A DNA stretch of 64,000 bases from Ooceraea biroi (Eukaryota > Arthropoda > Insecta > Hymenoptera > Formicidae), in NCBI RefSeq assembly GCF_003672135.1, contig NC_039515.1, forward strand, positions 3,534,001 through 3,598,000. The letters run 5' to 3'. Position 1 is the stretch's first letter. The number at the start of each line of letters is the position of its first letter. The position numbers and the translations under genes are program-made. This document shows, piece after piece, positions 1-12,239 of this stretch. The notes under the pieces are model-generated. The model did no database searches. It was not told the origin of the DNA and saw only the letters and a list, made by a program, of their open reading frames with translations.

Positions 1-3000
1 CAGGCAGGTCGTTGGGCAGATTCGGGAAGCAGGCATTGGACGCACTGCGTCGATGCCGCAGGCCGTAATGCTCATAGTTACGGTAACAGCCGGGTCCGGT
101 TTGCGCGGGCCCGCGACCACTCGCGGACTCACCCTCCGTGCTGTTACCATCCACCCCGGACATGTTGTGACCTGGAAACAGGTTCAGGGTCTGTGTCGTT
201 CCGTATGATAGGCGGCGCGAGCTTCACACCGCCGAGGAGGGTCCCAATGAATGAACTCGAGAAGGAACTCGGCTTATTGGGAAACGTTTGAACGGGACAA
301 GGGAATATGATAATCGAGCTATAAAATAAGGGATAAGGTATGCGAGAGCGCTTATGTGGCCCAGATCAAAGATCAATTATAAGGTTATCATCTTCTTACA
401 TCCCCCGCTCATCGAGCAAGTCCTCGTTACGTGAGTCTCAACCTTTAGAAGATAAGCGGAGAGGACTAGGGGGTGATATGGCACTACGCAGAAACGAGTT
501 AATAACATAGCGCGAGCTAAAGGGGAAAAGGAACGCCTATTACCCTCGCAATCGCGGTAATAGTACAATCCAATCACGGTGAATTAGGGCTCGCATGCGG
601 ATACGCCCTTTACCTTGCTCCACTCGGTCTCGCACGTACCGAACCTGCGAGTCGGAAATGGCGAATCACGAATCGATCCCGCAACGCGGGCAAGGCCTTT
701 CTACCTAGGTTTCTCGCGCTGGGACCAATTTGAAAAGCATTCGTAGTCCCCTCGGAGTCAGACCGAGAACAAATCGAAGTACCATAACATCGGGTTAAGT
801 TGCGTCGTAAATAAAAAAAAACCCCTTATTACCGCGATTGACGAGGAAAACGCAAAGAGGAGAAAATAATAGAAGACGACGCAGCACGCAGTCGCTCCGA
901 GGCGAGGGTCAGCTCGGAGAGCCGCGTCGATGGTCTCGGGTCGGGGCCGAGTTTGTTCGATAAGTCGGTCTCGGCGACGCGGAGTCTCGTGGCGCGCGAA
1001 GCAGATACTGATCGGTACCCGCCGCGCGGTGCCAGCCCGTCGCTTACCGGTGTCGACGATGACGTCGATGAGATCCATGCTCTTGGCGAAGGCATCCCTC
1101 AGGTTGATGTGATGGAAAGACACGATGCTGCCCTCCCGCTTGGCCCTCTCGAGGGCCTCCCGCCTCTTGATCGCCTTCTCTCGTCTCATCTGATTCTTGT
1201 AGAACTCGGCGAAGTTGTTGACGATAATGGGAATGGGCAACGCGATTACCAGGACACCACATATACAACACACACTGCCGATCGCTTTGCCGAGCGGGGT
1301 CGTGGGGTAGATGTCGCCGTATCCGACGGTGGTCATTGTGATGCCCGCCCACCAGAAGGTCTCTGGAATGCTTACGAATTTGGTCCCGGGCTCCTCCTTC
1401 TCGGCGAAGTAGGCGAGGCTCGAGAATATGAGGACGCCCATCGCCAGGAAGAGCATCAGCAGGCCCAGCTCCTTGTACGAGTTACGTAGGGTGAAGCCGA
1501 GACTCTGCAGCCCGGTCGAGTGGCGGGCCAGCTTCAAGATCCTCAGGATCCGCATTATACGAAAGATCTGCACTACCCTGCGCACGTCCTGGAACTGGTC
1601 GTTCGCGTTCTTGTTTGTCTCGACCAGGAACAGAGATACGAAGTACGGCAGTATCGCCAGCAGATCGATCACGTTAAGACCGCCCTTGAAGAACTTCCAC
1701 TTGTCCGGCGAGGCACTGAACCTAAGCAGGTACTCGAGGGTGAACCACGAGATACACACGGCCTCCACCATCGCGAGCTGCGGATTGTCTTGAAAGTTCC
1801 CCTTCTCATCATTCACTTGCATACTAGGAATGGTGTTGAGAGTTAGTGCGATCGTCGAAAGCACAATAAAGAGTATTGATATCACAGCTATCACCTGGAA
1901 AAGCGACGGGTCAACCGGTCAAACGGAGCTAGCCAGACGCGAGCTACCTGGTCTACGTGTACGTTTAAGGGGAGCTCCCTCTCTTTAACGTCTTTTCTTT
2001 CATTCTCTGTCCGTCTTTATCGGGCTCTACCGGGGGTATTCTCCTAAATCTATAGCCGTGCTATCATCGCGTCTACGTTGGAACGGGAACGTAACGAGTC
2101 ACTTGTCTACATTCTATTCTCTAGAATCAAAACGAGCGAGCTAATGTCGCGACATATTAATCCTGTTAATACGTGAAAGAAGTAATTCGAGCACAGTTTG
2201 TCCTCGACAATCGACATTGTCGATGCGAGTTATAGACTTCTCGGAAAAGACCACGCAAGCTTATAGTTGAAGAAGAAAGCGGCCGCAAAATGAGGAGTAC
2301 TCACTTCTTAAGGCGCTACAGTTATATAGTTATGCGTACGTAAACTATAAATATGGTAAAAATAGTCATTGCTCTGAATGTTTCACAAGCGATACAATCA
2401 TTACAGCGGAAAAAGTCGAAAGCTTCCACTCTGCGGAAGCGGAATGATAAAATATGAAGCTGGCAAAGATACGAACGGTTAAAACGTTTTTAGCGACGGA
2501 ATGAAAGCAGATATAAATGTATTTGATGATGTATATATAAATATAATTCTCTCTCTTGGCGCAGATATTGCGTATATATATGTTGCCATATTTACAGTAA
2601 AGCAAGCGATAAAACTGGCGATACGCAAAAAGCAAATCTCGAAAATCTCGAAAATCGAAAATGCATTTTCGTTGCCTCGTCGAATACAATGTACATATAT
2701 ATACAACATTTTACTTTACATGACCAGGTATGTAAAATGTGTTTCACACATTTTGACGGATTAATAATTCACGTGTCACTTGAACGTTCCGTCTGCATCA
2801 TGATTTTACTTTACGTGAAAATATCACAAAATGTTAATGGCCAAAGTCACGAGGATAATTTCCGAAATTCAGCGAATTCAAAGGATAACACTGCTGATCA
2901 ATTAACACCCAATAACGCTAATGAAATAGTGTTTACCAAGCACTAATTAGTCTCAAATACGAGCTCGCGCTTTCCCGCGCGTTTGCTGCGTGACCAAGTG

Positions 3001-6000
3001 AAACACGACGAACGGGCGCGCTTAATTGAGCTTGAAGGATACTCGCGATACAAGGCTGCTCGTGAAATTAACAGAAAGAGAGAGAGAAAGAGAGGAGGGA
3101 CCATCGAAGAAGCGAGCACAGCTCGGAGAGATCAAGCGAAATCACCATAGACGCCACATACACCATAAAAGGCGGAGGATAACGCCGATTAACGAACAAC
3201 GAAGGCTTCTTGCAAAGGAAAGAAAAAAAGAAACAGGAAAAGTGGAAAAATCAATTATTGAACAACCCAGCAAACGGAGAATCGATCGCCGATTCTCGCG
3301 GAAACCCAGCGTGACCAGCAACGCGAACCACGTCATCACCAGGGAGTGCCTCGTCGTTTTAAACGCAGTCTGCCCGACGTCGCTCGACTCACACAAGTTT
3401 CATTGCATTATTTCGGCCAGCGTATACATATAAAAAGTATCTGTATGTCCCTTCAAAACCCCGCTCCCTTGCCCGACCCGACGCTCCCCCGTGTATGGTG
3501 CACCCCTTTCGCACCCCGCGGAGTCACCAGCCCGCGTATACACCCTTTTCCATCCCACCCGCCCATCCCCCCAACCCTTACTAACACTCTACTCTCACGC
3601 CAGTGCAATCGCTACAATGCGAAATCAATTCGTCGCTTTGGAGGGCTCAGCGAAATCATGAGGTTACTCAACAAAGTAAAGTAAGTAGGGAGGGAGCTTG
3701 CTTCGCATTAATTAAGTCGCAAGTAAATAGGGGAAGCAGGCACATCCGGGAGCAAAACCGAGGAAACGGTAAATTTCCGTGGTTGCTCATGTGACTCCAT
3801 ATTCGTCTCTCTTAAAGAGGTGATGCGATGAATATATTAACGGGAGAAAAATAAAAATACGTTAATAGAATTTTAATTTAAAATTTAAAGTTGATTTTCT
3901 ACGATCTGCCGCCATTTATAGTATCTTATATTTTCCAAAAAATTTGAAAAGGTCGTGTATGCACATGGAAGTAATAAACTTGACGTTAAAGTCTCCTTAA
4001 ATCTTTATTCTCTCTTCAAGAGAAGTAAATTTAGAGTCATGCCTACAGAAACATCTCGTAAAAGTGTCGCGCGCGATTAATCTTTCATGGAGATACATTT
4101 ATACTGTTCATCAAGAGCGATCGGAAAATGCAAAAAGTGCCATTTTTGTCATCCAAAGATCGTTGTTCAATTCATCAGGTTTGTCCCGGATGTACCACTT
4201 TATATAAGCAAAATCGAGAAAAGCAGCAAAGGGGAAAATCACGTTTTAATCCACTGCGGTCCAAAATCGATACCAATAATTGCATCAATATTAAATACTT
4301 CGTTTCAATTTCAGACAGCGTCGCCGACAACAACTTTTATTATTGGCGAGTCTCATAAAATTTTTGAAAAGGCAGTGCCGTGTCATTTACATCTGAAAGA
4401 AATGGAAGTCATCGCAATAACGACTGCATTGCGACCGCAAGAGGATTAATGCGCGAGCAGGCGCGGTGCCCACCCTCGAGGGATCTCGAGGGACGATCAT
4501 CGCGCCGGTACCAATAAAAATCAATGCTGCTTCGAAGTAACGTTATTGTACAACAAAGTGCGTGTTACGTGTGCGTGTACGTGATGTTAAGGGTGGCGAG
4601 AGGATCGCGTTAAGCAAGCCCGTGCATCGTAATGCTTTCTGTGCGGGACGGGAGATCCGGTTGGTGGTACCGTCGTGCGGTGAAGCGGATTCGTGCGTTT
4701 GTCGCTTCGCGTTATGACTCGCGATGCTGTCGCGTTAGCTGCGGACAAAAGAAGAAGCCGGATAGGAGAGACTGAAAAGAAGGAAGCCGAGAACGTGGTA
4801 CAAAACTGTAATTTTGTAGACGTATCGTTTGATGGGCTAGTGCGCGCGATAGTGCAGCGGCCAGGAGGTACAAGCTTGCGACAATATGCACGTGGCTGCA
4901 GTCGCTGCTCAGACGAATATACCGTTCAGCCGTGTGACGAATGGTTTTTCCTCGCAACTGCGACCTATTATTACACTTTTTACGCAAAAATCAGAGAATT
5001 TACGCAAAGCCGAGAAATATTATTGCAGCAAGACGTCATTGCTCGACATCGGAGATGCGTTGGATAATATTAACTCTGTAAAATAATTTTGTCAAAGTAG
5101 CGGGAAATATTTAGACGGAAAACGATGATATAGCTAGTAGTAATAATGTAGTAGTAATAATAATGATAAATTGCTCGGTAATGTTCTATGTATTCTGCGC
5201 GAACGAAACTTGTTATTTTGTAGAAATGAATCCGTAACCAGTTGATGCGTTAAAGCGCAAGGAGCTTCGGCTTGGTTAGCCACAAGCAAAATTGAACAAA
5301 ACTACAAACAAAATTGTTAGATTCCCATAATTTATTTTAGCAAGGTTTGATGTTAACTGACACGGATCCCTCTCTCTCGGTGTAATACCAAGTCTGTGCG
5401 AATAACCGAGCTAGCGAGCGAGAACAATTCTGCGTCGGGAAGAAGTCAACAATTTAATTTCACTATTTATACGTAGTAGAAACTCCTTGAAACATTTTCT
5501 AACGCCCGCCAAGTCGAGGTATTTCGCAAAGCGACTAATATAACCGGCATGTTATTATAGTACAAAAAGCTCTACGTATGTATTAATATACTGCGTATTA
5601 GTATACAACAAAAGCTGCAGCCGTATTAGTTAATATTCACGCGAGTTTACATACGTGCGTCTCACCTATCTTAAGGCGAACGTTTGCGATGCATAAAATG
5701 GAGATAACAACCGTCGCAATCGTAAAAGCAAGATACGGTAATAATAGAATACTCCAGTGGCGCGCAGTTACGATAAGCGTTTTATTATCACCCCGCAAAA
5801 AAGAAAGTAACAGACCGTGATGTTTTTCCGCATTATCATTTTGGTGTCATCGCACTATTGACGATACCGTTCCCCGCGTTACCGATATCACTGTAATAAC
5901 TCGCTGGAAAATCGAAGAGAGACGAAGAAAACGTATCCGTACGTATCATGAAGATGCAAAGCGCTTCGTCTTACCGCTTACTCAAACCGCAAAATTGATC

Positions 6001-9000
6001 GTTCTACTTCTAGGTATCTACGTATTTCTACCCGCGACAGTAGGCTACTCCGTCGCGATCGCATTTGCCCGTCTTCGATCCGATCTGACCTCTGAATCGA
6101 CCCGACGGCGGTACTCGCACAAACCTACATGGCACTACATACGTGTCCTCCGCGGTAATTTTTCCGAGGGTGATCCGCGGATCTTGCGTCGGAGCTGAAG
6201 GGTATACTCGCCGTATATGGCAGCTGTATAGTTATGGCCCCACATGTGCTCTAAATATACTCCGCAGATCGATACGGTTTCAGTTTCATAAAATATTGAC
6301 GGGCCCGTTAAGGGGAACACGTCCCGGTGTGACAAAAGCAATGAGAAAAAACGGTCGCACGAGAGGGTAAAGAGAGAAAGACGAGACGGTGTCCCGGGGC
6401 GGGATGGGACCAGTGCGATGTGTAATATATTATGATATAATAAATATCCGATGCCAGCTCTCTCGGAAGCGTTAAGACGCGCCGTGCCGCTGTGCCGTGG
6501 TCACACGGACGTGCAGCGAGAGAGGGTTGAAAGACAAGGGCGACAGAGACTGGTTCGGGAGCGACTTCGAGAGGTAGGTGTCGGACACCGACATCGTTTG
6601 ATCCGGGCGACTCAGGGGGGATGATCTCGAGGGAGGATGGGACACTGAGACCGGTTGTAGGGGATTAGGTGGTCGGTCGGATGGTCGATCGGAGTCGTAG
6701 TTGGGGATCGCCGGTGCGGTCGTTAAGGGAGGAGTCCAGGGAGGAGCGAGTGCCACCCCGCACAAATCATCATCTCATCTCGGGCAACAGTGTGTGCAAT
6801 GTGTATTGTTTGTGGTGTGTCAAGTATACATCGAGGATTCAGACAACGACTACGTTCGTGAGAGATAGGTAGATAGATAGAGAGAGAGATAGATAGACAG
6901 AGACGAGGTATCGCTTGTTACTGAATCAAGTGGATTCTCGTGAGCGGCAAAATCGTCGAGTCCGACCATCAATTCCCAGCGGGTATCGTCCACACGTTTA
7001 TTCTTATGTACTATGGGCTCGTTACGTTTTGTTATTTAAGTTAATGCACGGCGGCGCCCATCGCACATTTTATCCTTCGACTGCGAGCACTTTGACAGTC
7101 GAGCTCCGCTATTTTTCCTCGGCGCAAAATTTAATTAGAGGCCACCTTTTGTGCGAACTGTTGTAACTTCTAGAGTCTGATTACGAATGTATAAAACTAT
7201 GAATTAAAAATTTGTATAGTAATGAAATTGATATGAGATTAACTATGAAATTTTGTGATATTGATTCGAAAAGCTTTAAGTATTTAAAAATTTTCGATCA
7301 TTAAAATTTTGAGAAATTTTTTAGAAAAGCTATTGATAGCTTGATATTAAACCGAAAATGGTCTTTTACTTTGGCAAGCAATTCTCATAGCCGAGAGAAA
7401 ATGTACAACGTGCTGTCTAATTCACGAAAGTTCATATGGCGCTAAGTATGCACGATATATCGCGAGTATCGATATCGGACTCGACGTAGAAGCGGATTAA
7501 CATTAATAATATATTTCCTTGATTATATATCACTCTTGATATAATTATACATTAATAATAATTACGCAGAGTGTCCCAGAATTTATTTCCTTTCATCAGT
7601 TCTTTGATACGCTTAAAATTGAACAAAAAATCTGAAAGCTTAATTGTAACTGTTAAAAAAGTTAAAAAGCAGTTTCAATTTAACTTTCTATTAAAATAAA
7701 ACTCATTTAAAATTAATTAAAAAAATTTATGTCTCAACTATTTCCTCGCAACGTAATTCTCATAATTTTATTTAAAAGGCAAAACTGAGAATATAATTTT
7801 CATAATCGTACGAAGTAAGAAAAATAATGATTCTTGGAAGAACGATTAGTTTCCTTACGTCGATTATTATCTCGTCCAATTAGCGGGATACGACTCTGGC
7901 ACACCCGGTGTACAAATTAGTGGCATGTGATCTTGTGTCGATTTCATCAATTTTTACGTAGGATATCGTGGATATATAAGTGTATCAGTACAGACGGATT
8001 TACTTATGTTTTCGTACAGGTGCTCGTAAGGCACGCGTGCATTAATATATAATATATATAATATATACAGTATATAAATATCGTGTGTCGAATTGAATTC
8101 GCTGGTAGCGAAACTACTATGACGCTTAGGGAGCGGTGTCGAGAAAGAATCAACGTGATACCTGGTAATCGCGTATAAAACACTCCCATTATCATCGGCG
8201 GCCGATTACACGGCACACGATGGTCAGTTTACTCTCGAGACGCAATACAAACTACGAGCTGAAAGCTGAATTACAGTGAAACAAAAAGAAACAAAGAGAG
8301 AGACAGATACAGATAGATTAGTATCATGTTGGAAGGGGCAACACCACCTAGAAATAAAATACACATTACAGAGATCGACGCCGGAGCTATCATTCGCCAA
8401 TCTACGATACGTATGCACATATACTTACGCAAACAAAAATCAGAGCAGACACACATGTGTGTGTATGTACGTGTGCTTCTCGTCATTAGACTGTCTAGGT
8501 ACACGTCAACGCCTAGCTAAAACGCTATCTATGATCGTTAATCAGCACGCCGAAGCTAAATGCCGAGATGAAGAGTGAATCTAGATCGTGATCCGATTTT
8601 GTGAGTTATGCCAGCTACGCCACGCTCGATCGGCTCACGCGAATTCGATCTGATCGCGGCAAGTATTATGCGGAGATCATGTTTTCTTCAGACGATCCGT
8701 CGAAATTACTTCGTTATCCGTCAACGGGTAACTCTCCATCGAAGAGTAATAACTTCATTGGTTTCTTCCGAGAGCAGGCGCGATAAGATAAATTGGGTCA
8801 ATGCGAGGCGTGATTAAAAATGAATTGTTAGCTTTTATCATATTTTTAAAGTGCACAATCTCTCTTGATGACGCACATTTTAAAAATTACGTTGGAGTGC
8901 CAAATTGAATTGCAAATGCGTGTGCATGTTGAAAATTTACTACAATTTCAATAGCATGTCATTCTGTTGACCATACATCTCGATAAATAAAATTACACAT

Positions 9001-11506
9001 CGTACACACGTCAATCGTGACATGATAAATGTTAGATTTAAATCTGTCCCGATAAATTTGCATGATACTGAATGACGATAATTTTGTCAATATTCGAGAG
9101 ACCAAATGTAATTTTGTAGATAAAATTGCAGCCAGCAATCTAAAATGTTTACTGTAAATCATCATAATCGTTTTCTATTCGTGAAAGGTGTATTTGCCAG
9201 GAAACGAGATCGACTGCGATCTGCCGATCGAGCGGCCCACGGAATGATCTAAATAAGGATAAATGTGAATGTTGAAAAAGTCATACGTTCTCTCTACTCT
9301 GTACTTCGCCTATATGCGAGCTACGTCGAATCGATGCTGTAATATCGATTTAATAATACCTTTGCTTGAATTAAGGCTCCGGCAAAAAACTGCAAGCGTG
9401 GACACATCGTTAAGTGGGTTAGTGCGAAATGCAAGTCAGAGAGAAGGATTGAAAAGTGTTTTGCGGCAAAGCGAGAATAAGTTTGGGCTCGTAATCTTGC
9501 GGTCGTCACGGATGTGGTGGATTCGTCTCACGTTTTCACGAGGTATTCCGAGTCTTGGGAATCCGGGCGAAATTACGCGCGTCAGACTCGACATTTTTCG
9601 CTCGATCGATCCCTGCCAGAGCCGACACGCGCGTAAAAGCCCACAGTATTATGCGTAATAAATAGTAGAGTAGTCCCCGATCAGCCGAAGAGATTACGAT
9701 AACGCTCACCGACACGAGCTTCTCAGCGAGACGGACGTGAGGAAAGCTTTAACGGTGTGAGGGTGGAAACGCCGCGAATCGTCCGGCGCGCCGTGACATG
9801 AAGAGAAGGTCATGTTATCGAGCTTGGAGGCAAAGCTTAATGAGGACTGGCTGCACCTCGACGTCGATTAGCTTGATTGTTTCTTATCTGCTGCGTCATA
9901 CTACACCGCCGCTTGATGACACGTTGACGACACGTGTGAAAGCTTTCATTACGCGATTATGTCGCCAAGGATAACGGCAATTTGCACAATTTCTGATACG
10001 ACTTTGTCAATTCTAACCGTAGCTCCGTGTAATGACCGAGCGAAGCGAATTGTTGATGCTGCTGATCATCGAATCGGTGCAGCCCAGTCCGAAAAGAAAC
10101 TTCTATTTGTATGCGCGGCGTGCAAATATCAAACATATGTAACTTCGTTTTGGTAACTTCCCAAGTGCTTTTCTGCGTCGTAGATAGGACGTAGCCACGG
10201 GAACGAAGCAAAAAGCACCGCGAAAATACGACAACGACGCATGGTCCCTCGAAAGTAGCGAATCTATTAAAGATCACCGTCTGTATGATCGCCAGCTGGG
10301 CGCGAGGATCCAACAGCGGTTTCTCTAACATATTTTTATCATCAAACGCGGTTTCGCGGTGTGTGTGTGTTTGCCGTATAAATATTTAGACGGTGATCTC
10401 TAATAAGTTAAATTGATCAATGCTAAGTGCCACGCGACGTGTCCTTGTTGCGACAACCCGGAATCTTGGCTCGAGTTCAACAGCCGTTTCTCCAATAACA
10501 ATCGCGATTCTACAGAGTATTCCGCGAGAATTGGGAATCAGTAATAGCTTTTCGATTGAATCCGCTTTCCAACTTATCCTTAGCGGACATTTTCATTATT
10601 AAATATCAATGATTAAGTAGCAAACTAAATTCCTTCTTGGAAAAGAATTCTTGCTAAAATAAGAACCATCTGAAATAACTTTGACAATTATGTTACGACG
10701 CGTTATCTATTTATAATGGAATGATAATAGCTCGCAGGACATTGTAGTCTGAGAATTGAGAAAGAAACGCGAGTCTAAATATACTTATAGTACCGTTTCC
10801 CATTTTCTCGGGAACACCCTGTATGCACGAGGGAACGACGACGGACGATGCGCGACGTTCCGCGGTCTGTGCATCGTGTTCTGTTTCCGCATGGTCCCTG
10901 AACCACCACGTGCGACTCACCCTCGCGGCGATGGACGTGGTCGGCTTCTCGAGGAGGTCCCACAGCCACTTCTGGTACTGGGCGCACTTCCCCTCGCCGA
11001 ACTCCTCCTCCTCGCGCTGCCGCAGCGATTCCGCCTCCTTGCGCATCTCCTCGTGCACGTGCTCCTTCCGCTGGTGGTACTTGTGCTGGCAGCAGCTCTC
11101 GAGGTAGAGCTCATCGACGCCCCAGTACGCGAGGTCGTCGCTAAACGCCAGCACGCACATCTCGTCCACCAAGTGGAGCTTGCCGGTGCGATAGAAGTTG
11201 AGGATCGAGCTGAAGGACTTTGGATGCCGGTCGAAGAAGTACTCGTTGTCGATCAGGGAGTAGTCATCGCAGAGCTCGGTGATCGCCTCGTGGGTGTTGC
11301 AGTCACGTAACCGGCCTAGGCGCGTGTGCGGCAGCCGCTCGAGGGTGCGCCAGAGCACCTCGTGCTTCACGCCGCCGACGTTGATCGAGACGCGCCGGTT
11401 CAGCGCCTTCGAACGCATGATCATGAACGGCTCCGGCGGCAGGGACGTCATCGACCTCGAGAAGGCACGCTGCTGCTGCATCTGCAGCGGCAGGGGCGGC
11501 GGCGGC

Positions 11507-11545
<39 letters not shown>

Positions 11546-12048
11546 AGAGAAGGCAGGTTTACCGGCGCCACGGTACCGACCGGTCCTACAGATGATGCGA
11601 ATGCAGCGTAACGGACCTCCTTGTTCACGTTTCCTCCTGCTCCTCCTCCTCCTCCTCCTACACCACCACTCCCAACCCCTCCTGCTCCTGCTATACCTCC
11701 TCCGCTTCCTGCTCCTGTTCCACCAATCATTCCTGGAACCCCCGCGGCTCCACCGACTCCACCGAGTCCTATCCCGCCACCCAGCCCACCCCCCGGGACC
11801 CCCGTCGACGCGCCGAACCCGAGACCTCCTCCGCCACCGGTGCAGCCGATCGCGAGGGCGCCGACTGCACCGGGCTGCTGCAGCGTCGTCGTGCCGCCAC
11901 CCTCGAACACGTAGCCCTGGTCGGTGCCGATGTAGGGCACCGTGCACGACGGCAACGACGATGAGAGCGCCGGGCCGGCGACCACGGCGCTACCATTACG
12001 TTCCCCGTCCGCCAGCGTGTTGTCCTCGAGCCGTCTCTCGTTCAGCAT
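1..12048 (-). CDS. Shab: Voltage-gated potassium channel Shab (Kv2), 5-prime two-thirds, partial
   Basis: Delayed-rectifier K+ channel alpha subunit of the plasma membrane. Coding exons on the minus strand: 12048-10921, 1894-1048 and 171-1, the last running off the window. Junctions are phase-consistent with gt-ag sites (donor after AAR, phase 0; donor after VDTG, phase 1). Residues 1-140 are Gly-rich, followed by 17 consecutive Pro at about 169-185. The T1 tetramerisation domain (starting RRVSINVGG) is at about 219-325. Exon 2 holds S1-S6, including the S4 arginine ladder (VQIFRIMRILRILKLAR), the selectivity filter TTVGYGD near residue 570 and the S6 motif ALPIPIIVNNF. The 3-prime exon begins GHNM, then DGNSTEGES, as in fly Shab. 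About 715 residues are visible. The start ATG is the first in frame; an in-frame TAG lies about 17 codons upstream. A likely 5-prime UTR acceptor sits at 12298/12299. Identity is very secure; the extreme N-terminus is less so. Confidence 0.96.
172..1047 (-). other. Shab intron between the S6 exon and the 3-prime exon
   Basis: Flanked by a donor reading gtaagcg (rc, at 1047) and an acceptor tttccag (at 172). Ordinary mixed-composition sequence; long antisense frames in it carry no recognisable protein. In Drosophila Shab a variable segment is present at this junction in some isoforms, so an alternative exon could lie here, but none was identified. Confidence 0.6.
1895..10920 (-). other. Large Shab intron separating the T1 and membrane exons
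   Basis: About 9.0 kb of intron. It contains simple repeats (GATA/GAGA-rich near 6865-6903, TA-rich near 8046-8080), scattered short ORFs and a fragment reading gggaacaccctgta at 10810-10823 that resembles the terminal repeat of the foldback element at 28194-29253. A 120-codon ORF at 4087-4449 (+) with Cys-rich CKKCHFCH has no recognised homologue. No nested gene was identified. Confidence 0.6.
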
Positions 12049-12239
12049 CGGACGCGCCGAGTGACGGCGGGTGCGAGTCGTCGTCGGCCACCAGCGCGAC
12101 TACGAGCCGGTGCCCTACGTGATGGTAATGACGTCGACGCGCTCGCTCGTCGAATATCTGACGCGGTGTCTTTTTCGTTTTCTTCTTCTTCTTCGTCGTC
12201 CTCCTCCACCTCGTCCACGGTGTTCCTCTTCAGCTTCAT
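12042..12239 (-). other. Upstream ORF overlapping the Shab start codon
   Basis: A 65-codon ORF starts at 12239 (MKLKRN), is rich in Glu/Asp then Arg, and ends with a TGA that shares bases with the Shab ATG (ATGCTGA, different frames). It lies in the inferred 5-prime UTR exon that begins at about 12298 after a tttcag acceptor. The acidic part is encoded by a GAA/GAC run, so it may only reflect low-complexity sequence. Whether it is translated cannot be judged here. Confidence 0.35.

Noticed and set aside
953..1489. 178-codon ORF on the plus strand opposite the Shab membrane exon
   Set aside because: Antisense shadow of the conserved S5-S6 coding sequence; the minus strand encodes the real protein.
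10269..10400. 12-bp inverted repeat (agatcaccgtct) about 107 bp apart
   Set aside because: Too short and without terminal features or target duplication to call an element.
10800..10826. Possible second foldback transposon end in the Shab intron
   Set aside because: Only one terminal-repeat-like fragment (gggaacaccctgta) is visible; no opposite end or target duplication, so it is listed only as a resemblance.
10711..10920. Extension of the Shab T1 exon past the AAR junction
   Set aside because: Reads into intron; a gtgagt donor at 10920 and the phase-matched exon at 1894 give the conserved AARVIAVISIL join.
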